A DNA stretch of 35,894 bases from a virus, in the IMG/VR virus record IMGVR_UViG_3300006923_000069, positions 1 through 35,894 of that record; one strand, given 5' to 3'. Shown here one piece after another: positions 8,270 to 15,250 of this stretch. The translations under genes and the position numbers were made by a program. A model generated the notes under the pieces. It had not been told where the DNA came from. It saw only the letters and a list, made by a program, of their open reading frames with translations, and ran no database searches. Numbering within the stretch: the stretch's first letter is position 1; each line of letters opens with the position of its first letter.

Positions 8270-9433
8270 CTAGGCTAACCTTCGTAAGTTTTTCTTGGCA
8301 AACTTGCCCGAGGATTCATCATATTCCCAAGCTTCATAACAACCGTTCGCTGTTTGCTTAGCAAATAAAATCTTCATCATTATTGGCATACCTGAATTTT
8401 TTACATTTATGTTTTTATTCCAGCCTTCCATAAAGCTAATAAAAGACTCTCTTTGTTCCCCTATGTATTCTTCACTAGTGATATCTTTTGTTAAAGTATC
8501 ACCAACTCTCACACAGGCTTGAATTCTATCACCAGTGGTCGTCCAAACTTTTCTAGCTAAGAAAGCAGCCATTGTAGTTTTTTGAAAGTTACCAGTATGC
8601 GTAGCATATCTTTTTTGTGGAACTAAAGAAGTTTCCGGGCTCCAAGTAGATGAAGGCCAGTATTTCTTCCATTCAACATTAATCTTCTCATCATCTTGGA
8701 AAGGAATGGATTGACTGATGTGTCCAGCAAAAGCAATGTTCTTAGCCCTTGTCTTTAATCTAGAAGAGGTGTTTGGTTTCCATTCTTGGCACCATTTATC
8801 AGCCCATTCTAGTTTCTGTTCTTCAGTATATTTTAACATTGCAGGGTCTAGTTTTGATTTGATGTCAAACTTTGTGGTAATTTGATGAGCAATATCTTCA
8901 GCAGTTTCTGGTTGTGTTTCATCACCTGTCTCTTTATTAGAAAGGCTGGCAATATCACTACCAATGTCGTTTTTCTCATCAACAGTAAGGAGATCATCAC
9001 AGTCAACAAGAATGCAATGTCCTGTAAACTGTGAATTGGGATAATTTTTAAATCCTTTCAATATTGCTCTAACTCTGTGGTTTCCAATTGAAATATAGTA
9101 TTTGCCATCAACTTTGAAAACAAAAGGTAGTCTGTTGAGTTTTTTACCTTCAACATAGAATTCTTCCTCTAATTGATCGATTTTTTCAAAAGATTCAGAA
9201 GTCATCCTGCATTGGAAGTAGCCAAAATGAGGATCTTCGTGGCTAGCAAATAATCCTTGTAGACTCTTGATATTTAATAATTTTACAGACAAGTTATATT
9301 CCTTGATAAGGAACCAAGCTTCTCTTTGTCGAGAATCACCCTTGTCTATTTGAGGGTTTTGGTACCCTAGTGAAGATATTCTGTCTTCGATATCTGTGTA
9401 GTTAAACGCTTCTCTTAATTTAGGTTTGTTCAT
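8270..9433 (-). CDS. ParB-N-domain-like protein, 387 aa
   Basis: Residues about 100-150 read FVFKVDGKYYISIGNHRVRA followed by ILKGFKNYP. This is the ParB/Srx-like fold signature, in which G-N/E-H/R-R-x-x-A lies on the nucleotide-binding turn; ParB-fold proteins of phages include CTPases and nucleases. The rest (Glu/Thr-rich linker about 185-205, Trp-rich C-terminal half) is unfamiliar. No helix-turn-helix is obvious. The start at 9433 has GGAGG and its own promoter at 9463-9490. After the TAG stop (8272-8270), the +1 frame continues for 17 plausible codons to a TAA just before the next promoter, so the true product may be slightly longer (see findings). The ParB-like assignment rests on a short motif. 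Confidence 0.72.
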   Translation of the reverse strand: MNKPKLREAFNYTDIEDRISSLGYQNPQIDKGDSRQREAWFLIKEYNLSVKLLNIKSLQGLFASHEDPHFGYFQCRMTSESFEKIDQLEEEFYVEGKKLNRLPFVFKVDGKYYISIGNHRVRAILKGFKNYPNSQFTGHCILVDCDDLLTVDEKNDIGSDIASLSNKETGDETQPETAEDIAHQITTKFDIKSKLDPAMLKYTEEQKLEWADKWCQEWKPNTSSRLKTRAKNIAFAGHISQSIPFQDDEKINVEWKKYWPSSTWSPETSLVPQKRYATHTGNFQKTTMAAFLARKVWTTTGDRIQACVRVGDTLTKDITSEEYIGEQRESFISFMEGWNKNINVKNSGMPIMMKILFAKQTANGCYEAWEYDESSGKFAKKNLRRLA

Positions 9434-9462
9434 AATTCCTCCGTTGTTGTTATGATACTTAT

Positions 9463-9490
9463 ATTATAACATGTTTGTAATATTTGTCAA
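9463..9490 (-). promoter_or_regulatory. Sigma70-type promoter for the ParB-like gene
   Basis: Minus strand TTGACA (9490-9485), 16-bp spacer ending in CATGT, TATAAT (9468-9463). It lies between the PiT stop and the ParB-like start. Confidence 0.88.
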
Positions 9491-9497
9491 GTATTTT

Positions 9498-10451
9498 CTA
9501 TAAAGAATCGAAATAAATAACACCTGATACCACTGCGACGGACAATCCAAGTCCGATCATAATTTTTAAGAAGTCTGCAACGAGCATTGGAAAGATCACG
9601 TTGATCTCTTTCCCCTTATTGAATGTGCGATAGACGGCCAACTCTCGGCCGGCCAATAGTCCAACGAAGACCCAAGTCGTGCTCATAGGGATTGCACTGT
9701 GTATCTTGAAATACCAAAGAACCATTGCATAGAACAAGTCAATGAGACAAGCCGAACGAACGAATCTTGTTCCGCTCTTGGATAAGACGATCTCTTGAAT
9801 CTTCCCACCTTTTGTATAGAACAAATGAGCGAGACCTCCAACAAGGATAGCAATAACTCCAAGCATAGTTGATAGAGACACTCCGTCTCTTGGAAGATAG
9901 ACGAATACATTGGCAATGTCATGAGACAGCCACATATACCACAAGAGACCAGTTGAGAACCATTGAGCCATCGACCAATATCTTTTGTGTTCTTCCTTGA
10001 CCGGTTGCTTCTCATCGAGAAACCGAGAGACCACCGTCCAAATACCATAAGCAGCAATGGCGGCAACGCCATAACCGAGAGCGGACTTCATTATGATCTT
10101 CTCCAAGACAAGACCACTTGAGAACGCACTAAGGGTTAACAGAGTTGTCGAGACGGGAATACCAAACCTAGTAAGGACGAGCAACAATATTGGTGCTGCT
10201 GCGTGGTACCAATAGAACTGTTCGGGAAGAGGGATCTTATCCAATCTCCCAAATGCAATATCGCCACCATACCAACCCGATAAAAGGGTTGCGGTCAAGA
10301 TAACCGATGTGAAAGCCCACATCCAATACCATTTAACCTTTTTGCTGTTGGAACTAATAAAGGTTCCGAGCGTTTGAGCACTATCGTTTCCAATAACGGA
10401 ATAAGCCGCCAAGAGAAAACCAATAGAGCCATATACCATTGATAAAGACAC
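9498..10451 (-). CDS. PiT-family inorganic phosphate transporter, 317 aa
   Basis: An inner-membrane phosphate permease coupled to H+ or Na+. The two inverted-repeat PiT signatures are visible: GNDSAQTLGTF (21-31) and SHDIANVFVYL (176-186), matching the family G-x-N-D-x-A-N-x motif. Each half also has the G-I-P-V-S-T-T / A-I-P-M-S-T-T motif (97-103, 253-259). About eight to ten hydrophobic segments are present, with a charged cytoplasmic loop at 145-158. It is shorter than bacterial PitA (about 500) and close to a minimal PiT core. The start is GTG at 10451, with AAGGAGA 6 bases upstream. It is the last gene of the tRNA, ADA, ClpS, VOC unit. It probably raises phosphate uptake during infection. 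Confidence 0.9.
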   Translation of the reverse strand: MSLSMVYGSIGFLLAAYSVIGNDSAQTLGTFISSNSKKVKWYWMWAFTSVILTATLLSGWYGGDIAFGRLDKIPLPEQFYWYHAAAPILLLVLTRFGIPVSTTLLTLSAFSSGLVLEKIIMKSALGYGVAAIAAYGIWTVVSRFLDEKQPVKEEHKRYWSMAQWFSTGLLWYMWLSHDIANVFVYLPRDGVSLSTMLGVIAILVGGLAHLFYTKGGKIQEIVLSKSGTRFVRSACLIDLFYAMVLWYFKIHSAIPMSTTWVFVGLLAGRELAVYRTFNKGKEINVIFPMLVADFLKIMIGLGLSVAVVSGVIYFDSL

Positions 10452-10533
10452 AGCAATTCTCCTTTGTTTTTTTTGCTATATTAAATAGCATATAAGATAA
10501 TGGAAAACAGTCTTGTCGCATCATTGGTACAAA

Positions 10534-10827
10534 CTATTTTTTATACTTGATTAACTCGTAAATGTTTCCAAATGGATCTGCTTTATAGACGGATAAACTG
10601 CTGTCCCTATGGGGCTTAGCACAATCATTATCGTTGAACTCATCAACCTCAAAAGCAATATGAGGAGGATGTTGGTGCTTTGATACAAAGGCTAGCTTTA
10701 TATTCTCAAATTGAACAAGACCCCAAGTATCATCAACATATAGGATCTCGGCGTCAAAGATATCTCGATACCACTCGGCTGCTTCTTTTGGGTCTTTAAC
10801 CTGCATGGCAATGTGATCAATCTTCAC
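10534..10827 (-). CDS. VOC (glyoxalase/bleomycin-resistance fold) protein, 97 aa
   Basis: A vicinal-oxygen-chelate fold protein: it opens V-K-I-D-H-I-A-M-Q-V-K-D, continues EAAEWYRDIFDAEILY, then HPPHIAFEV, and closes with KADPFGNIYELIKY. Possible metal ligands are the His of IDHIA, the His of PHIAF and the Glu of IYELIK. Substrate is unknown. At one betaalphabetabetabeta repeat pair it is slightly short. I place the start at GTG 10827, because this gives the normal family N-terminus; the longer GTG at 10857 runs through the overlapping micro-ORF. There is no strong binding site, and translation is likely coupled to the 26-aa peptide whose stop it overlaps. Confidence 0.8.
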   Translation of the reverse strand: MKIDHIAMQVKDPKEAAEWYRDIFDAEILYVDDTWGLVQFENIKLAFVSKHQHPPHIAFEVDEFNDNDCAKPHRDSSLSVYKADPFGNIYELIKYKK

Positions 10828-10897
10828 TGATCCATCCGATAAACAATATAATCGCACTGATTATACTCAATAACATTAATATATAAAATGAAGTCAT
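10817..10897 (-). CDS. 26-aa single-span membrane peptide
   Basis: The ORF begins MTSFYILMLLSIISAIILFI and ends GWISED: one continuous hydrophobic helix of about 20 residues with a short acidic tail, which is a typical single-pass membrane micro-protein. AAGGAG lies 6 bases before the ATG. The ATG overlaps the upstream stop (ATGA), and its own stop overlaps the start of the VOC gene. It could be a lysis, transport or transporter-regulating peptide (a PiT transporter is in the same operon), but no homolog is recognised. Confidence 0.6.
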   Translation of the reverse strand: MTSFYILMLLSIISAIILFIGWISED

Positions 10898-11061
10898 CTT
10901 TTCTCCTTTTCGATCTTTCTCAATACTTCTTCTAATAGCGAAAGAGCCATCATAAGCTCTCGGTTGTAATCATCGACTGATGTTGTCCAATATCTTGCTC
11001 GTTTGAGCTTTTTGACAATGCCATCAACCAATAACCACATTTTTTGTTCGTGTTGATTCAT
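10894..11061 (-). CDS. Hypothetical helical protein, 55 aa
   Basis: The ORF begins MNQHEQKMWLLVDGIVKKLK and ends LSLLEEVLRKIEKEKR: two amphipathic helices, basic overall, with no recognised family. The ATG at 11061 follows GGAGG and overlaps the clpS stop as ATGA. The next micro-ORF overlaps its own stop the same way. Tight overlaps on both sides and a good binding site make it very likely translated. Confidence 0.72.
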   Translation of the reverse strand: MNQHEQKMWLLVDGIVKKLKRARYWTTSVDDYNRELMMALSLLEEVLRKIEKEKR

Positions 11062-11390
11062 TCCGCCTCCATTGTTATAAGCAAGGGATGAGCATGGCTC
11101 TTAATGTGGTCATGACATCGGATGATCTTCATCTCGGCAATTTCTTTTGAATAAACGCCGGCAATGCCCTTGCCCTCATTATGGACCATCATGGTGATCG
11201 CATTTGCTTTATCAATAGACATGTGGAACACATCAATTAATACTGCTGCGACAAAGTCCATGGGAGTATAATCGTCGTTATGTAATACAATCTTATACTT
11301 CTTTGGTGGTTCTATCTTCTCTCTTGAGCGGTCCTTGGTATCAATACCAGTTCCCGTTCCCTCTTTCCGTTGTTTTTTTCTTTGTGCCAT
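11058..11390 (-). CDS. clpS: ClpS, N-degron adaptor of the ClpAP protease, 110 aa
   Basis: It delivers proteins with N-terminal Leu, Phe, Tyr or Trp to ClpAP and inhibits other ClpA substrates. Residues from about 30 on match the family: PPKKYKIVLHNDDYTPMDFV (Asn-Asp-Asp of the N-degron pocket), then MMVHNEGKGIAGVYSKEIAE (pocket His in VHNEG), then HPLLITME at the end. The N-terminal tail of about 29 residues is charged and disordered, as in host ClpS. I chose the ATG at 11390 (MAQRKKQRKE), 5 bases after GGAGG; the longer frame has no site. It sits between adenosine deaminase (2-nt gap) and the 55-aa gene. Phage ClpS is uncommon and suggests redirection of host proteolysis. Confidence 0.95.
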   Translation of the reverse strand: MAQRKKQRKEGTGTGIDTKDRSREKIEPPKKYKIVLHNDDYTPMDFVAAVLIDVFHMSIDKANAITMMVHNEGKGIAGVYSKEIAEMKIIRCHDHIKSHAHPLLITMEAE

Positions 11391-11392
11391 TG

Positions 11393-12283
11393 TTACCTCC
11401 GTTGAAAAATAGCTTGTTGTGCATTTGTTTTGCACTGGTTAATTTGCTTATGTGTGAGATCGCAATATGTTCTTGCGATAGCATACTCTTTTGCCAAGAG
11501 TGTATTTGATAATAATATATTATCCGCACATACTGCAACCTTAACTCCGGCGTCAACCCATTGCTTTATGGGATGATCGACAATGGCCTTTATAACCCCA
11601 GTATGGTGGTTGGATGTTATGCATGCTTCGATGGTTACTTCTTTTTCCAATACAAGGTCAAGGGTCTTCCAGTCATTCAATAGTGTTAGTCCGTGACCAA
11701 TGCGTTGGGCATGAAGGAAGTTGATCGCAACTTCGATTTCCTTTGGCGAACGCCCTTCAGCGGCATGTACGGTTCTTCCAAGACCCATATCTCTCGCTTT
11801 GGTGAATGGTTTGTCATAGTCTAATAGGTTATATCGATGTTCTTCTCTCGGTGCTCCTGCGAGGTCAATGCCGACAACTCTTGGGCGAGTTCTTGCAATC
11901 TCAACAAGGGTATTCAATACACTTGGTGGTTCTCCGTATAGTCCGCAAAGAATAAGGTTGGCGTTCTCGTCGAGCCCACTAATGGCGGCATCAACGATCT
12001 CTTCGACGTGAGCACCATTGTGTAGTTGTGGGGCAAACCTTATCTCCGTGTGGGATACTCCATATGTTCGTGAGTCTTCGCATATCTCTCTTGTGACCCT
12101 TTCAACAGCGTCGGGTTCTTGGAGAGCCGATAGTGTTATTTTGAACTTTGATAGTGCGTCGTGTATCCCCATTCCCGGATGAAAATAGATATCCTCGGGT
12201 ATTGGGTAATTTTTTTGGTGGAGTAAATCTTCCAAGGTACTGGACCTTAACGACCCATCTAAATGACAATGTAATTCTACCAT
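11393..12283 (-). CDS. Adenosine deaminase family hydrolase, 296 aa
   Basis: Deaminates adenosine (or a related adenine nucleoside) to inosine. The metal-dependent amidohydrolase signatures are in order: ELHCHLDGSL (His5, His7), HAAE (173-176, catalytic Glu), RIGHG (194-198), and CADN (252-255, the zinc Asp254). The residue after the zinc Asp is Asn, a variation I believe also occurs in some ADA-like proteins, so the exact substrate is uncertain. At 296 aa it is shorter than E. coli Add (333). The ATG at 12283 has GGGAG, and the 90-aa gene ends immediately upstream. It probably recycles purines from degraded host nucleic acid, or removes an adenosine-type signal. Confidence 0.88.
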   Translation of the reverse strand: MVELHCHLDGSLRSSTLEDLLHQKNYPIPEDIYFHPGMGIHDALSKFKITLSALQEPDAVERVTREICEDSRTYGVSHTEIRFAPQLHNGAHVEEIVDAAISGLDENANLILCGLYGEPPSVLNTLVEIARTRPRVVGIDLAGAPREEHRYNLLDYDKPFTKARDMGLGRTVHAAEGRSPKEIEVAINFLHAQRIGHGLTLLNDWKTLDLVLEKEVTIEACITSNHHTGVIKAIVDHPIKQWVDAGVKVAVCADNILLSNTLLAKEYAIARTYCDLTHKQINQCKTNAQQAIFQRR

Positions 12284-12284
12284 G

Positions 12285-12557
12285 CTATCTCCCTTTCTTT
12301 GTTAGTAATTCAAACTTAAGTTTAACAAACTCTTTTCTTATTTTGATGTGTTTTCCTGAAAATAGGAGAACATCTACCCATAATGGTCTGCTGTCTCCAA
12401 CGTCAATAACAACTCCAAGTTGTCCTTTATATTTTGACATTGCGGTTCGGTGGAACCTTCCAAGTGAAAAAGGTCGGATCTCCACTACTGTTCCTACTTC
12501 GTATTTGAATCTCACTGTTTTGACCTTTGGAAGGTTTTTCTTGCTGAATACTTTCAT
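12285..12557 (-). CDS. Small SH3/KOW-like protein, 90 aa
   Basis: A basic N-terminus, then a beta-rich core: FKYEVGTVVEIRPF, YKGQLGVVIDVGDSRPLWVD, and HIKIRKEFVKLKFE. The V-G-T-V-V-E opening, the G-V-V-I-D strand and the final I-R-x-E-x-V-K pattern match the other small SH3-like proteins of this window. Function unknown; such barrels often bind nucleic acid or protein tails. The ATG at 12557 has GGAGA. It lies directly after the tRNA in the same transcript and ends 1 nt before the adenosine deaminase start codon. Confidence 0.75.
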   Translation of the reverse strand: MKVFSKKNLPKVKTVRFKYEVGTVVEIRPFSLGRFHRTAMSKYKGQLGVVIDVGDSRPLWVDVLLFSGKHIKIRKEFVKLKFELLTKKGR

Positions 12558-12574
12558 TCTTTCTCCGTTAAAAA

Positions 12575-12651
12575 TGGTGGACTCTCAAGGACTTGAACCT
12601 TGGGCCATCCGATTATGAGTCGGGTGCTCTAACCAACTGAGCTAAGAGTCC
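12575..12651 (-). tRNA. tRNA with CAU anticodon (probably Ile2, possibly Met)
   Basis: A 77-nt cloverleaf with encoded CCA. The acceptor stem GGACTCT pairs with AGAGTCC. The D arm TAGCTCAGTTGGTTAGAGC and T arm CAAGG-TTCAAGT-CCTTG are canonical. The anticodon CAT is at 12617-12615 in the loop CTCATAA. The C4-G69 pair, the stem flanking CGA-CTCATAA-TCG and the TTAGCTCAG start look more like tRNA-Ile2 (lysidine-modified, reads AUA) than elongator tRNA-Met, but the two are close and I cannot settle it. AUA is frequent in the surrounding genes, which would favour Ile2. It is the first element after the promoter at 12667-12695. Confidence 0.93.
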
Positions 12652-12666
12652 TTGTGTGATAATTAT

Positions 12667-12695
12667 ATTATAACATGTTTTGTCTTAACTGTCAA
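12667..12695 (-). promoter_or_regulatory. Sigma70-type promoter for the tRNA operon
   Basis: Minus strand TTGACA (12695-12690), 17-bp spacer ending in CATGT, TATAAT (12672-12667). Transcription should start only about ten bases before the tRNA 5' end. The -35 box overlaps the last codons (Leu-Asp-Ser-stop) of the upstream 87-aa gene. Confidence 0.9.
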
Positions 12696-12948
12696 GCAAA
12701 ATCATTTCAATTTGCTCAATTCTGTTCTTGTGTTTTAATATATATTCCTTGTGAACAGATATTCTTCTTAAATATCGCTCTTTAAAATCCGGATCTTCAA
12801 TTGACAAAATCCTAAATTTATCAATTTGTTGCTCTCTTTTCTGTATGTTAATCAACAAAGTATCTTTTTCTTCCATCAGCTTGGCCGCTGATTCTTTTGA
12901 AATTGTCTTTTTTGACTTGTATATTCTTCTATAAAATTCTTTAAACAT
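12685..12948 (-). CDS. Hypothetical basic coiled-coil protein, 87 aa
   Basis: No family recognised. It begins MFKEFYRRIYKSKKTISKES and is helical throughout, with heptad-like spacing (KLMEEKDTLLINIQKREQQI, later YILKHKNRIEQIEMILL). I chose the ATG at 12948: it follows the stop of the 68-aa gene by 4 nt and has AGGTAG upstream. Longer versions overlap that gene completely. The last codons contain the -35 box of the tRNA promoter. Confidence 0.7.
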   Translation of the reverse strand: MFKEFYRRIYKSKKTISKESAAKLMEEKDTLLINIQKREQQIDKFRILSIEDPDFKERYLRRISVHKEYILKHKNRIEQIEMILLDS

Positions 12949-12952
12949 ATTA

Positions 12953-13159
12953 CTACCTATCAAGTAAAAATCTTGATTTTTCTTGGAATAAGGACATGTT
13001 CTCTTTTGATATCTTTGCTTCATGAAAATCGCCAAATAAGGGATTTTGAAACCAGACCCAGATGAAGTCCTCTTGTTCGTTGAAACAATAGCATGTCATA
13101 CCCTTTTTAAATATGCCTTGATCCTTGATTACAACGAAGTATTTTTCTTTATATCTCAT
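12953..13159 (-). CDS. Hypothetical beta-rich protein, 68 aa
   Basis: Short and aromatic-rich (YFVVIKDQGIFKKGMTCYCF, then FIWVWFQNPLFG). A beta-barrel-like pattern with F-K-K-G in the first third makes it a possible divergent member of the SH3-like family of this window, but I would not insist. There is no good binding site at the ATG (13159). It lies 15 nt after the 101-aa gene, so coupling is possible. Coding is supported mainly by fit between its neighbours. Confidence 0.6.
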   Translation of the reverse strand: MRYKEKYFVVIKDQGIFKKGMTCYCFNEQEDFIWVWFQNPLFGDFHEAKISKENMSLFQEKSRFLLDR

Positions 13160-13174
13160 ACTATAACTAGTATC

Positions 13175-13480
13175 TCAAATATCTGTCTCTACTAAAATAA
13201 GAGAACCTTCCATAACATGACAATATTCTCCTCCATCTATTCTCTTAATCTTATATTCCACAACATATATTGGCTGTGGTTTGTAACAATCGAACCCTAT
13301 CACCTTAAATGCAGTGACCTCTGCTATAACGCCCATACCATCTTTTAAATAAAAACCGAACGCACTTCCGACAGCTCCCGGCCTTATAAAGACCAAATCT
13401 CCTATTTTGAATTTTGGAGTTTGATCGATTGGCAATTCATCCACACTTATGTTTACGAATTTTTCGGGTGGGGTAGTCAT
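13175..13480 (-). CDS. Small SH3/KOW-like protein, 101 aa
   Basis: A flexible N-terminus (MTTPPEKFVNISVDELPIDQ), then PKFKIGDLVFIRPGAVGSAF, GMGVIAEVTAF, PIYVVEYKIKRIDGG and EYCHVMEGSLILVE. The P-K-F-K-I-G-D-L-V-x-I-R start is almost the same as in the 18565-18846 protein (P-K-F-K-L-G-D-L-V-K-I-R), so these look like paralogs. Function unknown. The ATG at 13480 overlaps the upstream stop by 4 nt (ATGA) without a strong binding site, which implies coupling. Confidence 0.78.
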   Translation of the reverse strand: MTTPPEKFVNISVDELPIDQTPKFKIGDLVFIRPGAVGSAFGFYLKDGMGVIAEVTAFKVIGFDCYKPQPIYVVEYKIKRIDGGEYCHVMEGSLILVETDI

Positions 13481-13881
13481 GTCATCTCGAACCTCGCAAT
13501 GTTATCACATATCGTACACCCTTTAAGGTATCGACCAGTTTTGACTTTTGGTTTGTCATATGAACCACAATGTGGGCATATTTTTTCAGTTTGTATCTCA
13601 GCCATTTTTATTGCACCACTAATATAATCATCAGTGTCTCCTTGGGTGTAAAAACGCAAGAAGCCGAATTTGCTTTTTACTTGAACTATTTTTATAGTGG
13701 TTTTGTCGTACGACACCTTATGTTCAATAAGTCTCACCAAGTCGGCGATTATCTTATCCCAAGGTCTCGGCACTGAGTAATCAAAACATTCATCGAATGC
13801 GTCAATGACAAAGTCTTGCATTTTATCATCTAAGTGCTTTGAGAGTCTCTCCCATATATATGTGTTCTTATTTTCTTTCAT
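13477..13881 (-). CDS. Zinc-ribbon protein of unknown function, 134 aa
   Basis: The N-terminal two thirds are helical and acidic (IWERLSKHLDDKMQDFVIDA), followed by a strand pair (SKFGFLRFYTQGDTDDY). The C-terminus carries two CxxC knuckles (CPHCGSYDKPKVKTGR, then GCTICD), a zinc ribbon. Similar helical proteins with a terminal zinc ribbon occur as uncharacterised bacterial and phage proteins. The ATG at 13881 (MKENKNTYIW) follows GGAGG and overlaps the upstream stop (TAATG). Confidence 0.75.
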   Translation of the reverse strand: MKENKNTYIWERLSKHLDDKMQDFVIDAFDECFDYSVPRPWDKIIADLVRLIEHKVSYDKTTIKIVQVKSKFGFLRFYTQGDTDDYISGAIKMAEIQTEKICPHCGSYDKPKVKTGRYLKGCTICDNIARFEMT

Positions 13882-14315
13882 TATACCTCCAGTTTGAAAA
13901 TCTCTTCTTGTCTGCACAAAGTGGTCTCCCAACCATTTGTTATCTCATAATCATACCAAGAGCAGTCTAAACTATGCTTGTTAATTATGCCTTTTATCAT
14001 CCAAACACCCTTGTCATTTAACAAATCGCTATTTGGAAAATATCTTATAGGATCGCCTAATTTAAAAGTCAATACCACCTTACCCGTATAAGTTCCCGTA
14101 AATCCACCCGTTCCACACAACTCTTGGATATGTTCCAGACATGCATCGTAGTCAGGCCAAGGCGCAAACAAGGAGGATGCAAGATCATTCCCATCGTGTT
14201 CCCACCATAGTGGACTAGCGATAAATATTGTATCAATGTTCCCGTTCTCAGTTCCACAATAACTCCCCCATCCGCAATCGCAAGGATCACATTCACAAAC
14301 TGGACATATATCCAT
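13881..14315 (-). CDS. Cys-rich knuckle plus SH3-like domain protein, 144 aa
   Basis: The N-terminus MDICPVCECDPCDCGWGSYC has seven cysteines, probably binding zinc. The C-terminal half, from VVLTFKLGDPIRYFPNSDLL to WETTLCRQEEIFKLEV, repeats the F-K-L-G-D-x-I-R-Y opening of the local SH3-like family. It is thus a two-domain variant. The ATG at 14315 follows AGGAGG. Its stop overlaps the next start as TAATG. Function unknown. Confidence 0.75.
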   Translation of the reverse strand: MDICPVCECDPCDCGWGSYCGTENGNIDTIFIASPLWWEHDGNDLASSLFAPWPDYDACLEHIQELCGTGGFTGTYTGKVVLTFKLGDPIRYFPNSDLLNDKGVWMIKGIINKHSLDCSWYDYEITNGWETTLCRQEEIFKLEV

Positions 14316-14329
14316 AGCACACCTCCTGT

Positions 14330-15250
14330 CTAATAAATAGTGCCGGTACCGACGACTTCCCATTCCATATGGGTTTCCACATATGAATTATTTATATCAG
14401 TCTCAACAAGTTCGATTTTATGACGGACAAGGTGAATTGCTGCCAATGAGCCAACTTGATAACTTTGTAAATATTGTGAGGGTATCGTCATTGTGCCGTG
14501 GTCCGGTCCGGTACAGGTAACATATCCAAGAAATTGTGATCCGTCCCAAGAGTAGACTGCGACGGTGACCATAAAAATAGAGTCGGAACTGGTCGGTCCC
14601 CACGTAAATGTTGCTCCGGAGCGGTATATTGGGGCTTCAAAAGCATAATATGGATCAACCCAAAGCATGGTATATGGTTCAATAAAATCGAAACCATGAG
14701 AGGAAATAAAACTATAGTTCCCTTCGTCTGTAAATACGTCATATCTGCTATCCCTTTCCAGTTGTGATTCCCAGATCTGGTTGTACTCGTATGTTCCAAA
14801 AGCAACTGGGTTTGCTGAGAACGTATGGTATTCTCCTTCTATATAGATAGAGGGACCGACATCTATTGGAACTGTTGATGGACTGGTTGATATTAAGTTG
14901 TTTGTGCATTGTCCATTCGGTGGCATCCATTCGGTGTGGCCATCAGATGATGGTTGGTGAAATGTTGCTGCGAATTGTATTGAAATATCTTGGGGCTCGC
15001 CCATACAAGCCGGACAAGCGACCTGTCTTAGTTTTAAGTAAGTATATCCGGATATTCCACTGCGTTCTGTTTGCTCGAATGATGGTTCTCCGGAAGGTTC
15101 CCAACTCGGCTCAAATGTTGGTTGAGATGACGAGGATGGCTCTGATGTGGGCTCTGTTGTGACCGTAACTCCGGACGTATCCTTTGTCTCTTCTTCTCTT
15201 TTCATGATACTTACGTCTCCGTAACATGCTAGTAGTATTGATAATATCAT
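14330..15250 (-). CDS. Predicted lipoprotein with Ser/Glu/Pro linker, 306 aa
   Basis: MILSILLAC at the start gives a very short type II signal with lipobox L-L-A-C (Cys9). A low-complexity linker rich in Ser, Glu and Pro (about residues 30-62, with repeated E-P-S) precedes a beta-rich exported domain of about 230 residues containing a CPAC pair (about 79-82). The E-P-S linkers resemble surface lipoproteins of marine deltaproteobacteria-like bacteria. The signal is unusually short and lacks an N-terminal Lys/Arg, so processing is uncertain. The ATG at 15250 has GGAG and overlaps the upstream stop (TAATG). Possible roles are superinfection exclusion or altering the cell surface; no homolog is recognised. 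Confidence 0.72.
   Translation of the reverse strand: MILSILLACYGDVSIMKREEETKDTSGVTVTTEPTSEPSSSSQPTFEPSWEPSGEPSFEQTERSGISGYTYLKLRQVACPACMGEPQDISIQFAATFHQPSSDGHTEWMPPNGQCTNNLISTSPSTVPIDVGPSIYIEGEYHTFSANPVAFGTYEYNQIWESQLERDSRYDVFTDEGNYSFISSHGFDFIEPYTMLWVDPYYAFEAPIYRSGATFTWGPTSSDSIFMVTVAVYSWDGSQFLGYVTCTGPDHGTMTIPSQYLQSYQVGSLAAIHLVRHKIELVETDINNSYVETHMEWEVVGTGTIY

Noticed and set aside
10472-10490. Inverted repeat TGCTAT-TTAAT-ATAGCA before the PiT gene considered as a terminator
   Set aside because: On the transcribed strand it is followed by A residues, not U, and the stem is short and AT-rich.
14866-15162. Plus-strand open frame opposite the lipoprotein gene
   Set aside because: No ribosome site and no family. 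The minus-strand frame has a good start, signal and overlap with its neighbours.
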